In this document: piece by piece, positions 34,001 through 47,200 of the stretch
Layout: each line of letters begins with the position of its first letter
How positions within the stretch are numbered: position 1 is the first letter of the stretch
DNA from: Blastobasis lacticolella
Lineage: Eukaryota > Arthropoda > Insecta > Lepidoptera > Blastobasidae
Direction: 5' to 3'
DNA: 64,000 nt
Assembly: GCA_905147135.1 (NCBI GenBank)
Contig: LR990052.1
Coordinates: forward strand, 19,096,200-19,160,199
The notes under the pieces: model-generated
The model's input: the letters and a program-made list of their open reading frames with translations, nothing else
Database searches by the model: none
What the model was told of the DNA's origin: nothing
Made by a program: the position numbers and the translations under genes

Positions 34001-37000
34001 TCCACTTTTCTCGGTATTTTGCATCCTTAGTGGTGAGTCCGTAAGCATGCATGTCACTCTTAACGACTTCCAGCTATCGCTTCTCGGGCCGGCCTCTCCT
34101 TCCCGTGCCTGGCTGCGGTGGCATGGCCAGACATCTGTTTCCCACATAATTTGCGCAAGACTTGTCCTTACCATCGAAGGCGGCCCTATTGTAGCTTATC
34201 TGTGATGTCACGGACATGAAGTAATAAAAATACTTTATTAATCTAAGACTATCTAACTTATAACCCTCCGCAGTATGGACACAGCGTCGGGCAGCATCCG
34301 GGACTCGGAGCCCACGTCGCCGACGTCGCCCACGTCGCCCGCGTCGCCGGTGGCCCCCGCGGCCGACCCGGCGCACGCGCACGCCCTGCATCAAGCCCTG
34401 TACTCGCTGCACCACGGGGAGTACTCTATAGGTATAGGACTCCATGGTTTTTTATTCATAGTTTTCTGGAGTGTAGTACCTCAGGAGTCCGGTTCCGGTG
34501 TAAAGGATAAGGTAGATAAGCTTGAGGAATTTCATTTTAGTCCTCATAGTGACTATGGTTTTTCATTTTAGCACATGTAACACATGTGCGTATGTAAAAG
34601 TTAATACCCGCAGCGGCCGATAGATGGCGCTGTCAACGAGATCGAGATCGGTAACAAGTTGCGCTGTAGAAATGGTAAGTCGAATGGGTTTTTTTTTTAT
34701 TAAATACACACTTCCTACCACTGTGAACTTTGGGTATTTTATTCTTATTCCAATTTTGGATCCTGGTTCACCCTTGGGGTTCCCGAAAATTCCCGATTTT
34801 ATATCTGGATTGTTCAACATGAAACTTGAGTAAGTAACTTGTAGATTTCTATCTTTCGATATTCTTTTTCTTTCCATCAGGTTCGTTCGACACATATATA
34901 AAATGATAGTGTTTATGTACGGACTACGGGCATAGGCTTGATGTAACAGTACGTAGCATTTCACCTCGTCCGACTGGATGCTCACAGCAATTTTTTATTA
35001 TTTATTAATTTATTTCAATGCAAGCAATGATCACAATCATGTCAATGTTAAACAATATTTAAAGGCAGCGATGGCCGGTACTAGTCAGACGATTATTGGC
35101 CAGAAAAAGCCATATGACCACGATATTACTTTCGCTAGCAACGCCATTTATCCAAATAAATATAGCCACGCCCGCTAAATAAGTACCTGCATTTGGACAC
35201 GGTACTTCATCATCACAGCCCGTATCAGTCCACTGCAGGACTTAGGGTCTCTCCCACGAAAGGGGAGGTTATTGCCACACGCTTGGCAGGCGGGTTGGAG
35301 ATCGCAGTGTTTAAATATAACAATGGAAAATGCTCCTGCCCATTTTCCAGACTACGGAGACTCTTGATCTTATGCCTCGAAAACATTAGTCGCCTTGTAC
35401 GACACCCATGAGTGTAAAGGGTTGGTGCTATTCTACTCTGCCGGACACCACACGGCTAAGTACACGGTACTTTTTTGGTCCCAATGTATTCTGGGTAGAA
35501 CATCACTACCCTACATTCGTCTAGGGTAGCCTACATCCGTTAATTACGTACAAGGGACCGAGTTTGAGTTCAAGTGTGAAAAAGGAGCCCATTAACCTAT
35601 AACCTACATCGTCTTCTCCTTCCAGGCCAACCAGAGCCAGAACGCGTGAGCCCCGCGCCGGGCTGGGGCGGGGCCGGGGCCGGGGCAGGGGCGGGGGCGG
35701 GGGCGGCGTGGGGCGCGGCGGGGATGGTGGACTCGGAGGCGCTGATCGCGGTGGAGCTGTACCTGGTGTACGGCGACGCGGAGAACGAGGACCTGCGCAT
35801 CGCCAACATACTGTTCAACAACTTGGATATTATTGGTGCGTTTTGTTTGTCTTTTAAATTGTGATTATTAGTAACTTAGTAGGTAGGCATATTCTGGAAG
35901 AAGCAATGACTCTTTGAGAGAATTTTCGAGCGAGAGTCTCCATCCGTATATGTCTCAATCTAACATTCAGGTTTAAGATATCATAGCGTTCAAAGCGGCT
36001 AATATGCAATTTCGAAAGATAAGACAAAGACGTTGCTGTTTTCTGCCTACTAGGAATCACTTCTTTGTTTTAACTGATGTTTATTAAAATTAAATAATTA
36101 ATGAAGTCATTTTTATGGATTTTTTGTACCGGTGTAGCGAGCTTTTTATCTGTCTTAATTAAATAAATGGTCATATTATTGTAAGCTTAAAATGCTTATG
36201 TCACGTCTCTCCATCAGCCAACCAAGAGACAATAGTGGAGCTGATCGGTTTCGCGCAGCGCGTGATGCGGCCGCCCGCCGCCAAGCCCGCTCCCGAAGCG
36301 GGGGCCGCGGGGGAGGCGGGGGCGGACACCCCGGACTCCTCCGGCCCCCCGCATCCCGCGCCCGCGCCGCCGGGACCACCTACGCCACCGGCTGATGAGG
36401 TCAAGGTAAATATGCATACACCACTATACTTACAGATTACACAAGGAGATATAGGTTGTCAAAATTAATTAGTACAATCGATTTCGTACAAGTACAACAG
36501 AAACACCGAAAACAGCCCTCCGTACATCAGGTTTATTTCCGCAATCAGTAGATGACATCAGTTTCTTCTTGAGTTAACAGAACAACATAGTATATATTGC
36601 AGTACCGTGTCCCGGGGTCGTACCGCCAACGTCCGATAGTACGCCGCCATCTTGATCCAATTGTGTAGAAACCAATCGCAGAGTTAGGCGGTACGACCGC
36701 TGATCTATATTATAGGGAAAGCCTCTGACCCTGGCTAAATGAGAGGGTAGATAACGTCGTCATTCCAGAAGGCACTCACCACCGTCGTTAATACGTTGTT
36801 GTCCCCAGCGGTCCCGGCGCACGGAGATCACGTTCGACTTCCACCGGCTGGGCGTGCTGCTGCTGCGCGCGGCGTCGCGCGGCGGACGCGTCGTCGCGCG
36901 CAAGATCGCCACCGCCACCGTGCAGGAGGCCAAGATACAGGCCACCGTGGGTAGGTACCTATACGGCGGGCGTCGCGCGGCGGACGCGTCGTCGCGCGCA

Positions 37001-40000
37001 AGATCGCCACCGCCACCGTGCAGGAGGCCAAGATACAGGCCACCGTGGGTAGGTACCTATACGGCGGGCGTCGCGCGGCGGACGCGTCGTCGCGCGCAAG
37101 ATCGCCACCGCCACCGTGCAGGAGGCCAAGATACAGGCCACCGTGGGTAGGTACCTATACGGCGGGCGTCGCGCGGCGGACGCGTCGTCGCGCGCAAGAT
37201 CGCCACCGCCACCGTGCAGGAGGCCAAGATACAGGCCACCGTGGGTAGGTACCTATACGGCGGGCGTCGCGCGGCGGACGCGTCGTCGCGCGCAAGATCG
37301 CCACCGCCACCGTGCAGGAGGCCAAGATACAGGCCACCGTGGGTAGGTACCTATACGGCGGGCGTCGCGCGGCGGACGCGTCGTCGCGCGCAAGATCGCC
37401 ACCGCCACCGTGCAGGAGGCCAAGATACAGGCCACCGTGGGTAGGTACCTATACGGCGGGCGTCGCGCGGCGGACGCGTCGTCGCGCGCAAGATCGCCAC
37501 CGCCACCGTGCAGGAGGCCAAGATACAGGCCACCGTGGGTAGGTACCTATACGGCGGGCGTCGCGCGGCGGACGCGTCGTCGCGCGCAAGATCGCCACCG
37601 CCACCGTGCAGGAAGCCAAGATACAGGCCACCGTGGGTAGGTATCTAGAATACTGTTCTTCCATCTGGAATCCACAGTATGAATGTCATGTTTCTAGAAT
37701 AGAGAGAATCCAGAAACGCTTTTTGTTCTTCCTTACTGTGCACCAAGGGCAATTATCTAGGCTTACCTCATACAGGGATCGACTGTCGCATCATAATATG
37801 ATTTCTCTCAGGGATCGTCGATGGGTGGCGGATCAAATGTTTCTATTTAAAGTTGTTAGGGGGCTGATTGACTGTTCGTCCTTGTTAAGTGGATTATCTT
37901 TCTCGGTGCCTAGACGTAATGCCAGAATAACTAATTTCAGACCTTTTACATTTAGAAACAGCAGAACGAATGTCGGTAGAAACGAGATAATTACTAGGTT
38001 ATCCAATGAACATAACAAGTTATTTAATACGGATAAGTCTGTTGATGTATTTAACTTTTCTCTTTCTAAATACAAAACATGTTTATATAATTATATAAAT
38101 CTATAAATTCAGTTATTTTTTGTAACAAAATTGCTTAAGTATCTATTAATTTGTGTAATATATTTTATTGTAATAGGTTAGTACTTACGTTATAAGCGCG
38201 ATTTATATAGTGCACGTAAGGTTTGCCTGTTATTGGCTTTACATTTATGTTAATTGTTATTGCTACTATAGTTTAAGAGCATTGTAAAAAAAATGTAAAT
38301 CTGTTGGCAAATTAAATAAATAAAATAAAATAAAATAAAATAAATACGCCGGGCGTCGCGCGGCGGACGCGTCGTCGCGCGCAAGATCGCCACCGCCACC
38401 GTGCAGGAAGCCAAGATACAGGCCACCGTGGGTAGGTACCTATACGGCGGGCGTCGCGCGGCGGACGCGTCGTCGCGCGCAAGATCGCCACCGCCACCGT
38501 GCAGGAGGCCAAGATACAGGCCACCGTGGGTAGGTACCTATACGGCGGGCGTCGCGCGGCGGACGCGTCGTCGCGCGCAAGATCGCCACCGCCACCGTGC
38601 AGGAAGCCAAGATACAGGCCACCGTGGGTAGGTACCTATACGCCGGGCGTCGCGCGGCGGACGCGTCGTCGCGCGCAAGATCGCCACCGCCACCGTGCAG
38701 GAAGCCAAGATACAGGCCACCGTGGGTAGGTACCTATACGCCGGGCGTCGCGCGGCGGACGCGTCGTCGCGCGCAAGATCGCCACCGCCACCGTGCAGGA
38801 GGCCAAGATACAGGCCACCGTGGGTAGGTACCTATACGGCGGGCGTCGCGCGGCGGACGCGTCGTCGCGCGCAAGATCGCCACCGCCACCGTGCAGGAAG
38901 CCAAGATACAGGCCACCGTGGGTAGGTACCTATACGGCGGGCGTCGCGCGGCGGACGCGTCGTCGCGCGCAAGATCGCCACCGCCACCATGCAGGAGGCC
39001 AAGATACAGGCCACCGTGGGTAGGTACCTATGCGGCGGGCGTCGCGCAGCGGACGCGTCGTCGCGCGCAAGATCGCCACCGCCACCGTGCAGGAGGCCAA
39101 GATACAGGCCACCGTGGGTAGGTACCTATACGGCGGGCGTCGCGCGGCGGACGCGTCGTCGCGCGCAAGATCGCCACCGCCACCGTGCAGGAGGCCAAGA
39201 TACAGGCCACCGTGGGTAGGTACCTATACGGCGGGCGTCGCGCGGCGGACGCGTCGTCGCGCGCAAGATCGCCACCGCCACCGTGCAGGAGGCCAAGATA
39301 CAGGCCACCGTGGGTAGGTACCTATGCGGCGGGCGTCGCGCGGCGGGCGTCGCGCGGCGGACGCGTCGTCGCGCGCAAGATCGCCACCGCCACCGTGCAG
39401 GAGGCCAAGATACAGGCCACCGTGGGTAGGTACCTATACGGCGGGCGTCGCGCGGCGGACGCGTCGTCGCGCGCAAGATCGCCACCGCCACCGTGCAGGA
39501 GGCCAAGATACAGGCCACCGTGGGTAGGTACCTATACGGCGGGCGTCGCGCGGCGGACGCGTCGTCGCGCGCAAGATCGCCACCGCCACCATGCAGGAGG
39601 CCAAGATACAGGCCACCGTGGGTAGGTACCTATGCGGCGGGCGTCGCGCAGCGGACGCGTCGTCGCGCGCAAGATCGCCACCGCCACCGTGCAGGAGGCC
39701 AAGATACAGGCCACCGTGGGTAGGTACCTATACGGCGGGCGTCGCGCGGCGGACGCGTCGTCGCGCGCAAGATCGCCACCGCCACCGTGCAGGAGGCCAA
39801 GATACAGGCCACCGTGGGTAGGTACCTATACGGCGGGCGTCGCGCGGCGGACGCGTCGTCGCGCGCAAGATCGCCACCGCCACCATGCAGGAGGCCAAGA
39901 TACAGGCCACCGTGGGTAGGTACCTATGCGGCGGGCGTCGCGCAGCGGACGCGTCGTCGCGCAGCGGACGCGTCGTCGCGCGCAAGATCGCCACCGCCAC

Positions 40001-43000
40001 CGTGCAGGAGGCCAAGATACAGGCCACCGTGGGTAGGTACCTATACGGCGGGCGTCGCGCGGCGGACGCGTCGTCGCGCGCAAGATCGCCACCGCCACCG
40101 TGCAGGAGGCCAAGATACAGGCCACCGTGGGTAGGTACCTATACGGCGGGCGTCGCGCGGCGGACGCGTCGTCGCGCGCAAGATCGCCACCGCCACCGTG
40201 CAGGAGGCCAAGATACAGGCCACCGTGGGTAGGTACCTATACGGCGGGCGTCGCGCGGCGGACGCGTCGTCGCGCGCAAGATCGCCACCGCCACCGTGCA
40301 GGAGGCCAAGATACAGGCCACCGTGGGTAGGTACCTATACGGCGGGCGTCGCGCGGCGGACGCGTCGTCGCGCGCAAGATCGCCACCGCCACCGTGCAGG
40401 AGGCCAAGATACAGGCCACCGTGGGTAGGTACCTATACGCCGGGTGTCGCGCGGCGGACGCGTCGTCGCGCGCAAGATCGCCACCGCCACCGTGCAGGAG
40501 GCCAAGATACAGGCCACCGTGGGTAGGTACCTATACGGCGGGCGTCGCGCGGCGGACGCGTCGTCGCGCGCAAGATCGCCACCGCCACCGTGCAGGAGGC
40601 CAAGATACAGGCCACCGTGGGTAGGTACCTATACGGCGGGCGTCGCGCGGCGGACGCGTCGTCGCGCGCAAGATCGCCACCGCCACCGTGCAGGAGGCCA
40701 AGATACAGGCCACCGTGGGTAGGTACCTATACGGCGGGCGTCGCGCGGCGGACGCGTCGTCGCGCGCAAGATCGCCACCGCCACCATGCAGGAGGCCAAG
40801 ATACAGGCCACCGTGGGTAGGTACCTATGCGGCGGGCGTCGCGCAGCGGACGCGTCGTCGCGCGCAAGATCGCCACCGCCACCGTGCAGGAGGCCAAGAT
40901 ACAGGCCACCGTGGGTAGGTACCTATACGGCGGGCGTCGCGCGGCGGACGCGTCGTCGCGCGCAAGATCGCCACCGCCACCGTGCAGGAGGCCAAGATAC
41001 AGGCCACCGTGGGTAGGTACCTATACGGCGGGCGTCGCGCGGCGGACGCGTCGTCGCGCGCAAGATCGCCACCGCCACCGTGCAGGAGGCCAAGATACAG
41101 GCCACCGTGGGTAGGTACCTATACGCCGGGTGTCGCGCGGCGGACGCGTCGTCGCGCGCAAGATCGCCACCGCCACCGTGCAGGAGGCCAAGATACAGGC
41201 CACCGTGGGTAGGTACCTATACGGCGGGCGTCGCGCGGCGGACGCGTCGTCGCGCGCAAGATCGCCACCGCCACCGTGCAGGAGGCCAAGATACAGGCCA
41301 CCGTGGGTAGGTACCTATACGGCGGGCGTCGCGCGGCGGACGCGTCGTCGCGCGCAAGATCGCCACCGCCACCGTGCAGGAGGCCAAGATACAGGCCACC
41401 GTGGGTAGGTACCTATACGGCGGGCGTCGCGCGCAAGATCGCCACCGCCACCGTGCAGGAGGCCAAGATACAGGCCACCGTGGGTAGGTACCTATACGGC
41501 GGGCGTCGCGCGGCGGACGCGTCGTCGCGCGCAAGATCGCCACCGCCACCGTGCAGGAGGCCAAGATACAGGCCACCGTGGGTAGGTACCTATACGCCGG
41601 GCGTCGCGCGGCGGACGCGTCGTCGCGCGCAAGATCGCCACCGCCACCGTGCAGGAGGCCAAGATACAGGCCACCGTGGGTAGGTACCTATACGCCGGGT
41701 GTCGCGCGGCGGACGCGTCGTCGCGCGCAAGATCGCCACCGCCACCGTGCAGGAGGCCAAGATACAGGCCACCGTGGGTAGGTACCTATATGCCGGGCGT
41801 CGCGCGGCGGACGCGTCGTCGCGCGCAAGATCGCCACCGCCACCGTGCAGGAGGCCAAGATACAGGCCACCGTGGGTAGGTACCTATACGGCGGGCGTCG
41901 CGCGGCGGACGCGTCGTCGCGCGCAAGATCGCCACCGCCACCGTGCAGGAGGCCAAGATACAGGCCACCGTGGGTAGGTACCTATACGCCGCACGAAGAT
42001 CACGTTCGACTTCTACCGGCTGGGCGTGCTGCTGCTGTCAAATGCCTGGCAATTTGTTTAAAATTCTAGTTTGCACAGACGGAATACATTTACGACGTTT
42101 GATTTTCGTAATGTTACTTACGGCTACGCTATCGGGAATAGACAAATATTCGAGTTATCGCATTATGTCTGTCTCTATACATCGCTGGCCATGTACTTCA
42201 CCGTAGTGCGAAGGTTCGCGACAACACGACGCAATTTTATTTTTATTTCTAATATTTATTTATTTTCTCACAAAAAAAGTTTACAAAGACATTTAATATT
42301 ATTTAATATCAAATAGTTTTATTTATTTATTTATTTGCCAACAGATTTACACTTTTTGGTACATTAAATATTACATGAAAAATAGTAAACACTTAAATGT
42401 AAATCCAATAACAGGCAAACTTACGTTCACAGTAGAATCGATCGGTCTTAATTAAAAAATAAATCTATATCTACCACCACTAAAATTCAACAACTAAATA
42501 ATGATTGTTAGTGTAAATGGCAAGAAGACGTATTTAGTATATAATACAAATATTTTTTATATTGTAATAAAGAACAGTGTAGTATGTCAGCACAATTTTC
42601 GAAGTTACATAGTTTGTTATGTTCCCTGCACAGTCTATAAACTATTTCATTACTACCTACATTCGTTCCGATACTTTTAAGTGCGAACGGTCTAAAATTA
42701 ATCAATCTGGCATTGCGTCTAGGCACAGAGAAAGATACCATGTTCAACAAGTATGGGCAGTCGATTAACCCCCTTACAATTTTAAAAAGAAATATTTGGT
42801 CTGACATCCATCGACGATCCCGGAGTGTGAACATTTTATAGTGGGACAATCGCGTCTTGTACGAGGTAAGCTGTGACAATTTCCCCTGGTGGACCGTTAA
42901 GAAGAACATGAAACGTTTCTGTATTCTCTCAATTCTGGATATATGGTTTTCGTATTGTGGATTCCAGACACAAGAACAATATTCCAAGATGCTACGTACC

Positions 43001-44174
43001 AACGCGTTGTAGACATATATAAGCGCAGAAATACTTTTAAAACCCTTGCAGTTCCTCCAAACAAATCCCAACATGCGAAACGATCTATTAATAATAACAT
43101 CGATATGTGGATTGTGTAGTTAATTAGGAGACAGGAATCCAAACTAGGTTAACCTGTATTCTGGACCTCCTGCCCCCCCCCCCCTTTTAGAATAGTGTGG
43201 CCGCAGCGTAAGAAAACGTATTTGTGCTGTAAACAAACCTTGCTATATCTAATCATCACAAATCTCTCAAGACCACTGTAATTAGCGTTTCCACACAACC
43301 ATAATCTGCTACCTTCTCGTCGCCAGACTCGTCCCTGGTGCGCGTATGCGGCTCGCTGGGCGGCGTGCAGGTGGTCTCCCTGTGCGAGGGCGCCGGGCCG
43401 CACGCGCGCGTGCTCGCCGCCGGCCGGCACGTGCACGCGCCCGTGCCCGCCGGCGCCGGGCCCGCCCAGCCCATCCATGATGATCAGGACGATAAGGCGC
43501 TCTATTTTACAATAGAGAGGAGCGTCGATGCGGTCGATGGGGCGGATGCTCCCGGTGAGTTGGTGGTGGTTGTTGATTGTGTTTTTTTGTTTCAAGTGTT
43601 TTTTTTTTTCGTGTCAGGTTCGGGGTACACTTTACTCTGATCTATAATCTACATGGACACATAGCTTTTCTTTTTTATACCACTACGGTGGCAAAAAAGC
43701 TTACGACCTGCCTGATGGTAAGCAATCACCGCAGCCTATGGACGTTTGCAATACCAGGGCATCACTTACGCGTTGCCGACCCGTAAAAACCTGTTTACAC
43801 CTTTCTTGAATAACTCTATGTTGTCGTCATTATCTACCTAATTTTTTTGCGTGCGTACATCGGATTTAAAATTTCGCTGAATGAACGACATGCACATATT
43901 ACATACAAACATAGGTAGAGCTCGTCTAATCTAAAATGACGCGCCCCACTACTTAGTTAGTTGATTTCGATGTGTGAGTGCAAATATTAATAACGACACT
44001 TCATCTGTGTGGGAACCAATGAACGACGCGTGCTCCTACGTTTGAATCTCACCGGCAACTGAATGACCAATTACAACGGCATTTTTATATGTATTGCGTC
44101 CATATTTTAAACTTGCTTGTGTGCGTTAATGCGATAGTGGGGCGCGTCATTTTAGATTAGACGAGCTCTACATA

Positions 44175-44205
<31 letters not shown>

Positions 44206-47200
44206 ACTTAGCAGACAAACAGGCAAGCGGGCCACCTGATGGAAAGTGGTCACCGCCGCCTATGGACATCGGCAACACCAGGGGAGTCACCAATGCGTTG
44301 CCCGCCTCTAAAGAGACCTCTAATATACCTCTTGAACGATCCCATGTCATAGTCCAAAGGAAACACTGTGGCTGGGAGCTCATTCCACATCCGAATCGTA
44401 CGAGCGAGAAACGTTCTTTCGAACCTTCGCGTGGTGACCAACAGAGGGTCTACGTAGTGGGGATGAGTACCCAGCCCACGGCGGGTACTCATATTACTTA
44501 ATTCAGTAGATTCCTGCAGAACGCAAGCCTTTTGACGGTATGCTTGACAGGGCTACGTAATAGTTCACCTACATCGCTCCGGTATCGCAGAGACCTGAGT
44601 TCAATATTACAAGTAGAATGGGGATGTTTGCGATTCCAAAATCCCACCATGTAGCTCTACTGAGACGTAAGATCGGTTGTCAAAATAAAGTCCGGTCATT
44701 AGCTAAAATGACTCCGTCAACTTACATTTGCTGTGTCTGTTCAACAGCACGGTAATATCTTGGGTCTTCCGTCTCAGTAGCGTCATGTAATGAATTTTGA
44801 AATCACAATGATCCTCATTGTCTCCGAAAGTCGATACGTTCAATCCAAACCGACCGAATTGACCGAGTCAATTCGACCAAAATGCATGGACATTGTCTAA
44901 AATAAATTATTTTTAATTTAAATGAAATACTGTCTCACCCGCAGTGGTGGAAGCGAAGGTGTCCCTGCACGTGGCGTCCGTGTGGTACACGCACTCGGGC
45001 CCGCTGCTGCGCGAGCTGCGCTCCTGCCTGGCGGAGTTCAAGCAGTACCTGGCCAACCTGGCGCGCTCCATCCGCGCCGCCGCCGCCGACATGGCCATCG
45101 GACTCGTGCATCCCAGGTATGGACAGCCACGCACACGGATTAATTCGAATGCATGGTCGAACCGACCCAAAAGAGACTTTATTTTATACTGCGTAAGGAT
45201 TAGTATCAACTGCAACTGACGGTTGGTCGGCTCCAGCCAAAACGGAAAGTCTGTTACTAGTTTATGTACACAACGTACAGGACCTTGACTACGTACGGGA
45301 TAAGGGACACTTTGCAAATGTCCTGTAGGGAGTCGAAGAAGCGAATGTTATTCCTTTTTCGCCCTTCTCTTTACTTCTTTGACCCATATCTCTCTTTTTG
45401 CTTCCCGTTTGCCCCATTCCCCTCTCCGTCTGCCTCGTCACGGTCCTCCTCTCCTCAGCTTCGCACCTCGCTCTTTTATGAGCTCCGAGAGATTAATTCG
45501 GTTTATTATGGTAGGAATGGTAAACTCTACAGAATCACGTTCACTTGTCTGAAAGGATCTTAAGGATCTTAAATGTAAATAACAGTATATAAGTAGTTTA
45601 TCAGTTATCTAGCACCCATAACACAAGCTTTGCTTACTTTGGGGCTAGATGGCACTGTGTGAATTTGTCCACGATTATTTATTTATTTAAATAACGAGAC
45701 AAGAAAGAACATGGAGAAATTTAACCAGTAGAGAGGAAATCTACACGTTTTTATTCTAATCTTTATCATCGATTCACGGCGGGGGGATCGCAACCGATCG
45801 ACGCGTAATTGACCCAGAAGTCTAAACTGACCCTGATGACTAGATGACTCCGATTGGCGAAAAAAATCGTTCCCATATAATTTGTGAAAAGAAATTCTTA
45901 GGACGATTATTGCTTGGCGAATACTATAATCTAAAAACGGTCCCCCCCTCCCCCTTACCCCAGGGGCGGCGACTCGCTGTACCTGAACCCGCGGCTGTCG
46001 GGCTCGGCGGAGGGCGTGTCGCCGCGGCGGCGCGCCGTCAGCGCCGGCTGCTCGCTCGACGACCCGCCGGAGTTGCCGCCCGACAACATCATATTCAGGT
46101 ATGGGAGATGAGGAGACTGGGTGTTTGTTTATTTTTATTTTTTTATTAGGAAAACTTACAGCTAAATTAGGTTACATTAAATTGTTAGATAAATGGGTAA
46201 CACACAGCTATTTTCAAGTTTTCACCAGTAGGTATGAAAATACAGTGACATTCTATCAAAACATAAATACAAATTCCATCCGTAAACAATTCAGTAGGTA
46301 GATAGGCTACATTTTGACATTATTTCGCTGCGTAGGCAGCCCATTACATAGTAGTAGGTAGTTGTTACAATAAAAACAAAACATAAGTACACTCGGCGAT
46401 AGCAGGTAGCTGCATTAGCTCATACATTTGAGAGGAGTCACTCGAAATACATACTGTAAGTGCATCTATCAGTGCGACTACAACCACCTGGTTCTCACAC
46501 AGTTATTAAAATCATTGTTGTGGCGTAGCATCTAAAAGCAACAAAACGAATCTCACTAGTCAGTACAGGACCTGGACCAGGAGGCGTCACCTGGTGCATT
46601 ATTTGTGTCGCGAGAACGCTATTTCATTTTGAGCCTTGGTCGGCGCATACGTTTTTCGAGCGAATGGCAATAACCTACTTGAGTGTAGCACTTACGCGCG
46701 TATGTGTAGCTACGCCACCCATACATTTTATGGTGCCTTTTTTTTGTAGTATAAATATCATTTTTATAAGGTTGTAATACCAAGTGAAACAGGGACCTTT
46801 TGTATAAATTAATAAAATAAGTGCTTTTCTATTCTATTTTGATTAACATTTGCGCCGACTGTCAGTCAAAGTCGAGCTCTGAATTCGGGCTTTGAGTTAA
46901 TGTCTAGTCACTAGACTCTACCGATTAAATTAGTAGTGTGTGGCACTACTATACATAAGACTCTCCAGTGTACATAGCATAGCATATAGTGTACATCGAT
47001 CAAGCATAGTTACAACATACACATGCTGCTCACATCAACATCGCACTGAGTCGCTATCTGAGTTCTCTCGGAGTCCTCTAGTGCGTCCTCCCACATGTGT
47101 TTCCAGCGTGCACATCGAGCTGGAGTCCCCGGTGGTGGTGGTGCCGCGCGCGGCGGGCGCCTCGCAGGTGTTCGTGGCGCACCTCGGCCGGATGAGCCTG

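Larger units (their letters stand above)
36951..41987 (+). repeat. 98-bp tandem array made from exon 20 plus its donor (~45 units)
   Basis: The unit is GTAGGTACCTATACGGCGGG, then the 3' ~80 bases of exon 20 (from CGTCGCGCGG to ACCGTGG). Eight donors at 98-bp spacing run from 36951 to 37637, then the array is broken by a LINE. About 37 more run from 38435 to 41977. Most units differ by a few diagnostic bases (GAGGCC/GAAGCC, TACGG/TACGCCGGG, GTGCAG/ATGCAG, GCGG/GCAGCGG, GGCGTCG/GGTGTCG). A few have changed length (extra bases near 39340 and 39960; short near 41430). Open frames across it are an effect of GC-rich composition without stops, not genes. Confidence 0.92.

Noticed and set aside
36951..41987. 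CRISPR-like regular repeats
   Set aside because: The repeats are contiguous without unique spacers and derive from an exon of a eukaryotic gene.
36854..42069. Dozens of 60-146-residue open frames on both strands
   Set aside because: They repeat every 98 bp and exist because the GC-rich unit has few stops. They are shadows of the exon-derived array.
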